DNA of 59,419 nucleotides, from assembly GCA_027579435.1 (NCBI GenBank), contig JANBPK010001495.1:1-59419 (forward strand), read 5' to 3'. The notes under the pieces are model-generated. The model searched no databases and was not told the origin of the DNA. It was given only the letters and a program-made list of their open reading frames with translations. Both the position numbers and the translations under genes were made by a program. This document shows, piece after piece, positions 11,494 to 22,511 of the stretch (its first letter is position 1; every line of letters begins with the position of its first letter). This DNA is from Candolleomyces eurysporus (lineage: Eukaryota; Basidiomycota; Agaricomycetes; Agaricales; Psathyrellaceae).

Positions 11494-13782
11494 ATGGCGC
11501 GAAGACCCTCTTCTCCTTACATGCATATGCCTGCCATACTACTGCTTGTAGTCCTGGCTTTGAGCGGCATGGTTTATCCGCGCGATCCTCCCAAGATGCA
11601 GGGAGAGCGCGAGGAGAGAGAGACCGTGGACAAGAACGTGGTGGCAATCGGAATTGATATTGGCACACGATACTGGTGAGTCTCGCAGAGCGTATTGAAT
11701 CTCACGTTTATCCATATCATCCACCAGCCGAGTCGCAGTCTGGCAGAATTCGCACCCGGTCATAGTCCCAGATGAAGAAGGCAACCGAGCTATGCACAAT
11801 TATGTCTCCTTTGGAAGCGATGCAAGGCTGATTGGCAGCGGAGCGAAGGCTAGACAAGCCGTTAATACAAGAAATACGTGAGTGGCCTGTACATGGCACC
11901 ATTCAATAGCTTATGATGTTCTGTGAATGTCAGCGCTTATGGAGTGAAGCGACTTTTGGGACGAAACTACCGCGACCCTCATTCTCAAGAATTCATCAAG
12001 ATGGCACCTTTTACTTTGATCAGCAAAGGCGGCTATCCCCACGTTCAGGTTGAACATCTAGGAAAGCAAGAGGTCTTCGTGAGTACCTGATTGCCTTTCC
12101 AGATGATGCTGCTCCTGCTAACCGTTCTTCAGGCACCCGAAGAGATCATCGCGATGCAGTTATCCAAGCTGAAGAACATGGCCCAGACGTTCGCCCAGAG
12201 TGATAATTTACGAGTTGCTGTATCGATTCCCGCCGGGTTCTCCGCCCTTCAGCGGCAGGCTATTAGCGACGCTTGCGAAATAGCGGGGTTGCCAGATCCA
12301 TTGCTTATCCACGAACCAGCAGCAGCAGCTATGTACTACACGTTCTACTCCACGGAAAATCCCCAAACCTCGGCAGGAGAGAAAACGATTTTACTTGTCG
12401 ACATAGGGGCGGGTACGACGAGCGCAACCGTCATGAGTATTGACGATGGGGTTGTCGAAACGCTGGCTGTTGCAAGCAACGTGCAGCTAGGCGGTGACGA
12501 CTTAGACCACCTTCTTGTCAAGTATGTGGTGGCAGAGCTGAAAACGACACACGGTGTCGACATTGGTGGGGAGGCAAGCGTTCTGTCGCGGTTATCTTCA
12601 GCTTGCGAAAGGGCCAAAAGGGCATTGTCGTCAGCCCAGACGGCACCGGTGAATCTGGAAGGACTGGGACTGTCTGAACGTGTTCAGCTGCCGTATCTGG
12701 TCATAAAGCGAGACCAATTCGACGCACTCTGCAGTGAGTTATACGCAGCGATATCGAAGCTCGTTCGAGATGCCATGACGCAATCCGGGGTGAGGAAAAC
12801 TGATATTCGCGAGGTCCTCTTAATCGGAGGCGCTACACGAACTCCAGGCGTGGCCGCGTCGATCCTGAACTCCTTCGAAGACTCTAGTCCAACGCTCGTC
12901 AAAGTCCGGAATCTAGACGAAGCAGTCGTATATGGCTTGACGATATACTCGGCCGCACTGTCTAAAGCCGAGAAGTCGGCTGAGGCGCAGAAAGTACTCG
13001 ACGAGATGGTTGTAGTCGACGTTATCCACCACCCTATCAGCATTGCAGTGATTCCCAACCCCGACTCTTCCTCTGAGGATGCCATCGACTATCTTCCTCC
13101 GGATGGCGCTTCGCCTCATGAATGCGTTTTGAAGACAATCATGGAACGAAATAGGGTATCTCCCACCAGGGAATGCCGTGTCTTTTCGACAGCAATAGAC
13201 GATCAGACCACTGTTCACATTCAGATCTACGAAGGAGCAGATGATGATCCCGATAACAATATTTCTTTGGGGTATTTCGAGCTCCATGGCATTCCGAAAT
13301 CCCCTTTTCTAGGCCAGCTTTCCAAGGTGGAAGTTTGCGTTGAGGCGGACGGACGGGGTCGGACTGTATTCGCTACAGCTAGCCATAATAGCGAGCAAGG
13401 TAATGCAACCAGAACTGTGTCTCTCCACCCCGGAAAGCTGGCCCACGACACAAAACGCGAGATGAGTCGACGAGTAGAGATGTTCGACAGTGCGTGTAGA
13501 TGTAGTTTACGCATGAAGAGTTGCTGATTTTAGGTTGCAGAGCACGATCGTATACACGAAGCGCAAACCCTACGAAGAAACAATCTGGAAGGGTACTGTT
13601 ACAACGCCCCAGGCTCAATAGAGGAGCTGAAGCGTGGCGTCGATCGATGCCTCAGGCGGTTGGATGATACCGGTTTGATGCCTTTATCTGACGAGGAGTT
13701 GGCTCTTCAGGAAGAGCTGCTTGTTGCGTTAGCAAAGCGGGTCCTCCCGCCAGGCTATGCCATTGTCCGCCAACCAGCCTGA
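11494..13782 (+). CDS. Divergent Hsp70-family ATPase with signal-anchor exon
   Basis: Five exons (11494-11675, 11728-11877, 11934-12078, 12133-13489, 13541-13782) join in frame to 691 aa. Residues about 12-27 are hydrophobic. The ATPase domain starts at IGIDIGTRYW, where Hsp70s have DLGTTYS: the second Thr of the phosphate loop is Arg and Ser is Trp. Other signature sites are kept or close: VKRLLGR (catalytic Lys), IHEPAAAAMYY, VDIGAGTTS, IGGATRTPGV and DEAVVYGL. A shortened substrate-binding region ends in a helical tail at IVRQPA with no HDEL/KDEL retrieval signal. It may bind nucleotide but ATP hydrolysis is doubtful. Exon 1 is homologous to exon 1 of the GTPase at 1424. Confidence 0.87.
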
Positions 13783-14061
13783 CGCACCGAAACATAGGGA
13801 AATGTATTTCTTCCTTCGAACTGCATCTGTTTTCCACGCATTATGTATTAATAGCTGTAGGAATATGAATTAGGGGTTAACTTCAAACGGGAAGCTTGAA
13901 GCTGAAACGGATGCGAAGAAAATAAATTAGATCGTCTTTAATATATATCAGTCGACAAGGAATGTGATGATAACGAGTGTGCGGATGGGTGATAAAAAAA
14001 AACAGGGCTAGCCTGAAGGAATGGGACAACACAAGTCAAGTTGAATTCTCAGCGCTCATGA

Positions 14062-15265
14062 TCAGTCCTCACACGGACTAGGTGGCCAATAAATCTCCCA
14101 ACTGCGAAAGAGAATCTCAGAGTCAGTTCCAAAACGAAAGGAGAACAGAGAGTTTGACTTACTCGATGGTGAATTTCCCTTTCCCTTTCCCATCAGGCCT
14201 CGGCATCCCAGCCTTATAGAACGTAACAGACCCAGCCACCATCTTCGAGAACCGATAATCGATCTCCACAGCGTACTTCTTCCCGTCGATGCCAGTGACG
14301 GTGAAGCGACGCGGCCCTTCCTCCAAACTCTCGGTCCAGGGGAGGCGAAGGAGGGTAGAAATGTCATGACCGACGCGTTTGAAACCGAGTGGGTGAGCTT
14401 TCTCCACGAAGATGAGGTGTATTTCTTGGAATAAGTCATCGGAAAGCTGGTGCCCGACATCCGGGAAGCAGTAAACTGTGTCCTTGGGGCATCCAGGAGG
14501 GACAACCACGTTGAGGGTCTGGCGCAACGTTTTCCCTCCAAGGAGTTTCTTCGTGAAGCTGTAGAGAAGCTGTTTGCCATGGAAGAAGTCTTCAAGGGAG
14601 AGCTCGACGCATTGGGTGAAACGTGAGCTGAACGTTTCGCGTTCGACATCGAGGTTGCTGTAGTGCTCTAACTCGTGGTGTTCCCCGCGGTTCGACTCTT
14701 CGTAGGCTGGGCTAGGAAGAGTCGGTTCCGAAGCGAGGAATTTGGGTTGAGAGTANGGGTGGGGGGCTGAGTTTCTTGTACTCTTCGTCCCAGGTGCCTG
14801 TCCGTGTGGCTGATGTGGCTGCCGATCCAATATGCAGTTTGGGAAGAGAAAAATGACGTCGGTGGCGAGGTTTAGTTGGAGGATCGACGATTATGAAGTC
14901 ATCTTCGTCTCCAGGAGAAGGACTTCGAGTCGAACGAGTGCCGCTAGACGTGGTGTCTGTACTAGCCGCACCGGTAGAGTGACGGGCTCGCCGTCCGAAT
15001 GCATTGCTCGCCTGGTTCGGGATATTAATATGACTCGCTACACGAGCAACTAAGGAGAACTCACCGAGGACGAGGTGGAAGTCGTATGCTTAGGCACAGA
15101 GCCGCGGGAGGACTATAAATCCAGTTAGAGTGACCACACTTTTTCGATCTGTAATCTACTCACCAACTGGCAAGTCGCCGAATTGAGATCACCAAGGGAG
15201 GTGAACGGCGAAAAGTCCAGCGCGGTGTTGCGGAACCTATGAAATTCTTGCGTATTCGACACCAT
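14062..15265 (-). CDS. J-less protein with DnaJ C-terminal substrate domain (copy A)
   Basis: Exons 15164-15265, 15065-15112, 14163-15011 and 14062-14101 join to about 345 aa once the N at 14756 is dropped. The first 170 residues are Ser/Thr/Pro-rich and start with a short motif, LDFSPFTSLGDLNSAT. Residues about 185-335 match the Hsp40 C-terminal beta-sandwich: VELSLEDFFHGKQ, FPDVGHQ, an EKAHPLGFKRVGHD stretch, and VTGIDGKKYAVEID. No J domain, HPD motif or CxxCxGxG zinc repeats are present. It could bind unfolded clients or compete with true J proteins, but cannot stimulate Hsp70 through an HPD. The same architecture occurs in copy B upstream. Confidence 0.75.
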
Positions 15266-16006
15266 TGTGTACGATGGAGCCTTCTGTGTATAGAGCTTGA
15301 TTGCTTGTGGGAAGTGGGTGGTCGTTGAATGCAGATGGATAGTGCGGACCACGGGTGCTGCCTTTATAGCTCCAGGCTAACTGCAAGCGCTGTGCCCGAA
15401 CCAGTGTGTCCATTGTGGATTTTATAAATGGTTGTCTTGGAACCCGGAGGACATACATTGTCCTCAGCTCGAGCTCGTGGCGAAATGGTTGTTGATATCG
15501 ACACAAAGGAAGGCCACGAATCACTGGCGTCCTTAGCCACTCGAGCTGGGCTCGTGATCCTGGAGCACAGAACCGTGCTTCTTGCCTGGGGTATCTTCAA
15601 AATTGAGCTTCATAGATATAGTATCGGATTAGTACTTTTCCAACGACGAGAGAAGGTGAGAAAGCAAGTGAGAGGCCAACCCCAACTTGCGGAACGAGCT
15701 CACGAATTTTGAGAACAAATACTTGTACACAAACGCGTCGCGGTTATATGACGCGCACAGGGGTAAACGATCAACAATCCCGCCTCAAGGCCTAGAGTTG
15801 TCCTCGGATTCTTAACAATGGTCGCTGAGTGCTTTCATTGTGGCGAAAAGACACGGTGTGGAGAAGGAGAGGTCATGTGTTAATACATACAATGGATCCA
15901 TGCTGTTGGTACAATGATGTGAAGGCGGTCAGAGCAGAAAGGACAGGAGTAACTACAACACAATGGAAACGTAGAAGGATGGGTAGTACTGAGCCAGAAT
16001 AAGCCT
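15266..16006. other. Spacer between copies A and B, no gene
   Basis: It contains the upstream region of copy A and the 3' flank of copy B. The small open frames here lack recognisable domains. Confidence 0.4.
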
Positions 16007-17498
16007 TCAACCATCGGAACTTCCTTCATCATCCTCGGTAAACCATATTCCCCATCTAGGTCAACGCGAGTCAGAATTTCGCGGGCGACAAACGAATGAA
16101 GCGAGCCTAGTACTCACTCGATGATCAAATGGCCCCTTCCGAACCCTTTCTCCCTTGGCATCCCTGCACCTCGAAACTTGGCCGACCCGTTGATAGCTTT
16201 CATCCACCTATAATCAATCTCAAGCGAGTACTCCTTCCCGTCGACACCCGTAATATGGAAGCGACAAGGCCGTTCATTGAGCCTCTCTGTCCAAGGTAAC
16301 CACACTTGCAAAATCACATTATCACCCTCTGTTTCGAAGTGCGCTGGAAGAGCACCAGGTCGCGCGAAGGAGCGAACCGTCGCACGCGAGGCTTTCGGAA
16401 TGACACTTTGGGCTCGGTGGATACTGGCTCGAGAGCTTTTTGTGCGGGAANGGGGGATGGAAGGATGGCGTTCGGGCTTNGGGGGTGAGGGTGAGGGTAC
16501 GGGTCGTCTTCTTCGTGGTTGATTCCGGCGCTTGGGGCTCTAGAGTGAAGGATAGTTGCTCTGGAGCTCTTCGTACGCACAGGCATGGGGTCCGGGTACA
16601 TGTTTGCCTGGTCGTCTGGATGCTGTTGTACACCATACCATTTCAGTCAGTCCATCGACTGAGTCAAATGGAATATGGATATGAATCACACTTACGATTT
16701 GAATAGTCGGGACATAGTTATCGTAATCGTCAGGATGTCCACTGTTCGTTCCAGCACGAGAACCAGGCCAGTTCTCGGCCGCATAATGGTGTTCATGTTC
16801 TTGATCCTAGAACATTCCCTGTTCAGTGACACGCCGAAACGCCACGAGAAATGAATCTCGGAAAGACAGATAGACGTACAAAGTAACCCTTCTGAGGGGG
16901 AAGAGGTGTGTCCATTCCCCGGGCATTTGCAGACCCTGCTCTCGAGCCCCATCCCGAGCCCGGTTGAGATGGATATGGACTGCCACCGTGCGAATTGGGG
17001 TAACTCCTCCCTTGGCCATAGAGGTGGGCATCGTCTGGGTGCTATATTTACAAAAAAGCAAAGAAGCACGGGACGTCAAAACCGAAACTCCAACATGGCG
17101 TAAGGACGAGGACAAACGCACCAGCTGATTCGTCACATTGCCATAATCCGTCTCCTCTCCATAAAAGCTCCCCATCTCATCGTCGTCGTGCTCTGGCGTT
17201 GGTCCAAGGTTGTTCTGGTGAGCGGGCGACATGGCGCGGCTGCTGCCGCCGCCGTAGACTTGTGAGCCATGAGGCTTGAGCTAGACATTCGACAAGTGGG
17301 ATTATGATTATCAGCACGAGCTCGACGTCAGCAGCACCGAGCGTAAGGACGTACCATCATCGGATTTCCATGAGTCGCAGCGTTGAGCTCCGCCAACGAC
17401 CCAAACGGCGAAAAGTCGTTTTGGTTGGACCGGAACGCACGGCTCGTCTTCGATGGCGTCCGAGTAGGTGGTCGTGAGCGCTCGAGGATGCTGCCCAT
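16007..17498 (-). CDS. J-less protein with partial DnaJ C-terminal domain (copy B)
   Basis: It is a paralogue of copy A. It starts at 17498, encodes NDFSPFGSLAELNAAT near residue 30, has several short exons of low-complexity acidic/His-rich sequence, and ends with the same domain half: QVWLPWTERLNERP, HITGVDGKEYSLEIDYRW and FGRGHLIIEWGIW. The first half of the domain seen in copy A (VELSLEDFF region) is not evident. The frame through 16440-16490 is correct only if both Ns (16451, 16480) are dropped. The fourth intron uses the acceptor just before GATCAAGAACATG. No J domain was found. Boundaries of internal exons are moderately certain. Confidence 0.65.
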
Positions 17499-18165
17499 GT
17501 CTAATCAGCGCAGTGTGCGCAGTACGTGAGGGGGCGTTGTTGGAAGAAGCTGAAGAGCTTGTTGCTGCAAGGCCAATTGTATGTAAGTAATATTAAAGGC
17601 AAACCGCCTACAAGTTCCGAGATATGACAGGAAAGGTATAGTCATAGACTCATAGGCGCCAGGGCGTAGTTCTTCTCAGCCGGTCTAGGCTATGGAGTCC
17701 GCAGCAGGCTTGAGCATTCGATAGCAGTCCGTCGAAGAGATCGGTCCAGCCAGGTATAGTGCTGCCAGAGAGAACTACTGGAATAAATCCTCGATTTTGC
17801 TCAAAGGAGTGGAGAAAAGGCGCAATGACATGAGGCAGAAGAACAACACGCGTTTTCCATTCCTCCGAGTTCTGCCTTTGATGGCTATTCCCTTGATGGC
17901 AAAAGGCAATCAGGACGCACCTGGTGACCCTTGTACAGCTTCGAGAACACTTCCCGGCGAGGACTAGGTTTAATAACAATAGCATTATAATGTGACGGTC
18001 GGTATGTGTGTGTATGTGCTTAGTACAAGTGTACAACAATGTGATCGAGAATAGTATTACAACATTAGCACCCAATGCAGTCCGAATGAAGCTGAACTTG
18101 CCAATTGGCACAAAGAAAACAGAGAGAAAGCAATAATTTATCGTCCATGGCAATGAAAACCAACA
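17499..18165. other. Spacer, no gene recognised
   Basis: It holds the upstream region of copy B and the 3' flank of the disordered protein gene. A 167-codon open frame on the minus strand (17650-18153) has no recognisable domain and is not supported. Confidence 0.35.
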
Positions 18166-20809
18166 TTAATCCCAACCCCCCATCTCCATATCCATCTTCG
18201 CCCTCCTCATATCCTTCCGCTCCATGTCACTCATAGCAGCCCACGTTTCAATCCCACCCACGCTCTCAATCATTTCCTCCTCCCACCGTTCTTCCCTCTC
18301 CAGTTCTTTCTTCGTCTTCTTCTTCGGCGGAGGAGGTGGTGGCGGAGGTGGCGGCGTTCGGCGATTCGGGTGCAATGGCGCAATCTTTGACAAGAGACTG
18401 CGGGAAGACTTGAGGTAGGGCGAATACGCCGTAGCGGTCTTGGCGATAGTCGGGACTCGGGAAGAGGATGCAGGAGGGAAGGGTGAATTCGGCAACGAAT
18501 TAACACGTTTGATGAGCTCGCTCATCGGTGTGGATCTGGCGCGGAATGCAAGCGAGTTCCGTTTGTGCATCTGCGAGCCGCCTTGAGGTTTCGGAGTACT
18601 GGTGTTGATAGACGAAGGAGGTTTCGGAGTCTGGTCTCTATTATCTTGACGGACAGGTTCGACATTCTCCTGTTTACCACCGGTGAGTTGAATCGAAGGC
18701 GATCTAGTCGGCAGGGAGCTTACTTTCAAGACATCTTGATCTTCATCTTTCTCAGAGCCGCCTGCAGCTCCTGGTTTAGAGACGTCCTCGACCTCTTCTT
18801 CGTCCGAAACGACCAACGTAGCTTTCGCTTTTCCTTTCTTCTTCTTGGAAGGCTGTGGAGATGATTCCTTCTCCTCCACAGCTTTGTCACTACTCGTCTT
18901 GGAGTCCTTGCCAGCATCTTTCGCCTTCTTCCTCCTTTTGCTTGGAGTCTCTTGCACGCGGGAAGCCTCATCGAAATCTTCGTCATCATCCACCACCAAC
19001 GTCTTACGCTTCTTTCGAGCGGGCTCCTTCCGAGGCACATCATCCACCATGTCCTCTGGAAGTGGACTGAGAGGCTCCAAAAGCTCTCCCCCTTCATATC
19101 TAGGTTCCTGGAATATATCCTTTTCCGAAGAGGTGTTCACGACAGTGGACGTCTCCGAAGGACGGAGAGGCTCCAACAAAGGATCCTCATCTGAATCCTC
19201 GATCGTTTCTTTGCTCTTGAACACGTCCTTCGCCTCTTCAGCCTTCTTACTGCTGCCACTTCCGTCCTTGCCTTTTGCCTTCTTCTTGCTCTTCCCCTTG
19301 TCTTTGTCTATTTTACCAGAGCTCGCAGGCGGCTGGTGAGGCAGTGGTTCAGCAACCACAGATGTAGGAGGTTTAGAAGTAATCACAACCTCGACCTGAC
19401 CAACACTTTCCACTCCTTTCTTGGCAGCTTTCTTCTTCGCCGGTTTTTTCTTCTCCTTGGCTTTGGACGATGGCGCTCCCCAGTCCTCGTCTTCGTCGTC
19501 TGGATCAACAACCTTCTTCTTGCGCTTTGGCTTGGTCTGAGTGATTTCGGCGTTGCGAGCTGGGAGTTGGGTCGGGAACGTGGTCAGGTCGAAAATTTCG
19601 CGCTGTGGTGGAGCAGATGGCTGTATGCGATCATCCTGCGGCATCAGGGATGACGATCCTGCGAAGAAGGTCGGAGGAGGAGGGAGAGCTTTGGGATCGA
19701 CGGGCGGAGGTGGTGGCGGACCCCATAGCTCCTCGTCCTCTGAGAAAAGTTGGTCTATCTCGCTCCTCCTTGTCTGAGGATTACTGGACGGCAGATCTCG
19801 AGGGTCACTGTTGGCCTGCGGAAGCGTTTCAATCCTGGGCAACTCGAAAAAATCTGCATTCGGCTGGGAGGTAGGGAGAGGAGGATCGGATGGTGGCAAT
19901 GACGACGGGAAGAAAGGATGAGGAGGGACGTTTCTCCCGACTTGCGAAGACACCATATCGGTGTCAGGAGGTGGAATGGCGGGGGTCGAGCGTATGTCGG
20001 ACAGCTTGTCATCGTTGGCGGCCGCCTTTGGCTTCCTGGGTCGGGGTCGGGGCTTTGGACGAGGTTTTTCTGCGGGTTCGGATACCGGCTGGAGGTCGGG
20101 TTGGGGAGAAAGCGGCTTGGGTTTGGATTTGGATGAAGACGGTCCCTTCTGCTGGATATTCAGCTCGTCCTCTTCATCCGTGAGCTCGATTACATCATTC
20201 GATTCCTTTGCCTTGCCTTTCCCTTTCGCAGAAGATAATTTTGGCTGATTTCCGGTCGCAGAGGGGATGAAATCCTCTTCGTCTTCCCACTGCACGGCAG
20301 CATATAGCGCAGGAGGCTTTCGCTGACGCGNTTTTTGCCCGGTCTGCGATGCTTGACATCGGGAGGTCGAAAGAAATGCCTTCCATTGCTGGTTGGTTGG
20401 CAGAAGCGGGGGCTGGTAGACGATCGAGGAAACTGAAAGAGGAGATACCTGAGGACTCGGTGGGAGTAGGTTCAGCTGCCTTCTTCTTTGGTGGTATGGG
20501 TCTGGGTCTTGGTCGTGGTGGTTTCACGGATGGGGTGGTAAAGGTGGAAATCGTGTCCAAAGCTGCTGTGTTCGGCTGTGCCGTAAACTCGCTTATTGAG
20601 GACACATTGTTCGGTTCAGGTTCTTGCATCCTTTCATGCCTTCTATCCTTCGCAACTGCAAACAGTCTTAGAGAGTCGGGAATTGTAGGTCGAAATGCCA
20701 ATGACTCACAAGCACTGATCTCGCTATCCCAATTCCTGAACCCTCCATCTAATCCAGTATCCATGAGCTCCTCCTCACTATCCGCAATGAATTCGTCTTC
20801 GTGCTCCAT
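18166..20809 (-). CDS. Long disordered acidic/basic nuclear protein with SUMO-interaction-like motif
   Basis: The start is at 20809 (MEHEDEFIADSEEEL). The N at 20331 splits the frame; without it the reading continues DRAKTRQRKPPALY into the rest of the protein, giving about 880 codons. A possible 54-nt intron (GTGAGT...TTTGCAG near 20658-20711) would remove 18 codons in frame. DVIELTDEEDEL near residue 190 fits a SUMO-interaction motif followed by acids. The middle is Lys/Glu/Asp/Pro-rich with several bipartite nuclear-signal-like runs. A run of ten prolines near the C-terminus precedes a conserved-looking end, ERWEEEMIESVGG and MERKDMRRAKMDMEMGGWD. The family was not recognised. I infer a nuclear scaffold. 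Confidence 0.7.
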
Positions 20810-21376
20810 GTTTTCGGTCGAGGGTATACAGTGATGATGATGGTATGAGGAAGAAAAGTGGATTACAGGCGCCGAGCAGAACGCGACTAAACAGAGACTT
20901 CGGACGCGACCGATTGCATCACAATCACGTGGCCGCGTCATCTTCCAAAAGCGGCAGTCAATGGCCCGGACGGTCCGCCACACTGATGGCCGTCGAAAGC
21001 TGGCCCTTTAACTTCGACCAACCTTTGAATCTCAACACTTCAAGCATTTGGCCTAGAACTTACAGGTGTACTCCTTTGGCTCTCAAAACCTATGAAATAT
21101 TGAGTACGCATGGGACACCGCGATGATTGCCTCTCCGCGCCTAGGCTTTGCGCACGTACTCTAGTTATTCTACCACCGTCTGGGATACTGGAGATGTCCC
21201 CGAAACCTCGGTCTAACTTGGATGTGGGCCACCCGCTCTCGGCTCTCTCTCTCCTCCTTTACAAACCTGAATCAGGGACGGCCGAATCTCAGTCTCACTG
21301 AAAGACATCTCGAACTTGTCTATAAATCTGTGTCACTGTCTCCTGTCTCCAGAACTTCTCTTGCTCTCAATCCACC
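20810..21376. promoter_or_regulatory. Divergent intergenic region
   Basis: These 567 bp separate the start codons of the minus-strand disordered protein and the plus-strand cyclin-like gene, so both promoters must lie here. CT-rich tracts precede the plus-strand start (21240-21370), as is common for fungal transcription starts. No specific site is claimed. Confidence 0.45.
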
Positions 21377-22511
21377 ATGCGAAATCTACCCGGCACCATT
21401 TTTAACCCACCCACCGACGTCGCCTTCAACACTTGGGGTACTCGGCCTCTTGAAAACCTCCTCTCTATGACAGACATCGTCTACCGCCACGTCGCTCGGA
21501 ATGTCTCCACTCTCGAAACTCGCATCCACTCATGGGACGTGAACCGATTCCGTCTCAACGTCTTCCACGTTCTCATGCAACTCCGCGAGCAACGCTTCGA
21601 ACCGGGCTATGTCTTCGTCGCACTGCTATACGTGCAACGATATGCCGGAGACTGCAGACAGGCGCCAGACGTATCCTCGTCTGAGGCGGAGAAGCTGTTT
21701 ATGGGCGCCCTGGCCACCGCTTTATACCAGGCTCGCCCGTTGCGGCTGCCAGAACGTTCGCTATGGTTGTACTCGACACCTCAACTTCAAATCCTCTGCC
21801 GAATGTGGCGTCGGAAGATGGATCTCCGTCATCTGAAGATTCATCCTCGCCTCTTACAAACGTTTTGCGATATTCTGCTTGCGGGCCCTGGGCATAGTAT
21901 CATCGATGGGGACTTGTTCCCCACCTTCCCCGACGCGGAGATGCTTGATGATCGTGAGTCTCACTTATTTCTCCTATCATTTAAAACATAGTTAACCAAC
22001 ATACGCCCATCATCTAGTCAAAATCCCTAGCAATATCTACCATGAGCTGATAGCAGAGGAGCTAGAGATCAGCAAGCGAATCTATCGTGCGTCCCTTTCT
22101 CCCATTTACCTCTTTCCACCCAAAGACTAATACCATGGTAATTCAGCTTCTCCAAACAAGAGCGGCTCTCGGAACCCCACGCCACCGACGATGCAGGACG
22201 CGACCCCACCTAGGCGCCGTTCGCGACGAGCAGTCAAATTCAACTTTCTGTTCAGCGGAGAGAAGCCGTTGCAGGGACGGCGGTCAACAACCTCTCTTTC
22301 GCCCCAATCATCTGTCGTAGCCTCAACTTCCACTTCCACTACATCCTCCTCTTCGTCAGGTGCTTCAACGCCTACGAAGAGAGGCAAGTTCGCGGCAGGC
22401 TCCTCGTCAAAGTTCATCTCCACTCTGAATGTGTTGAAGACCTGGTCGCCCTCGAAATCGCGGTCACCTCCACGTACGAAGCCCGCGCCGGGGCTATCTC
22501 CGTCGTCGTAG
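21377..22511 (+). CDS. Cyclin-like hypothetical protein
   Basis: Exons 21377-21953, 22018-22086 and 22147-22511 join in frame to 336 aa. The central helical region includes VFVALLYVQRYAGD, which resembles the core of a fungal cyclin box, followed by LFMGALATALYQA. The C-terminal 120 residues are Ser/Thr/Arg/Lys-rich with repeated TS runs and SP sites, as in regulated tails. I am fairly sure it is a gene, because the splice sites and frame agree. The cyclin assignment is tentative. Confidence 0.65.

Noticed and set aside
17650..18153. 167-codon minus-strand open frame
   Set aside because: No recognisable domain, no splice partners, and it lies in a spacer; composition looks like chance.
18320..18352. 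GGAGGAGGTGG-type microsatellite
   Set aside because: It is the coding sequence of the ten-proline run in the disordered protein, not a separate element.
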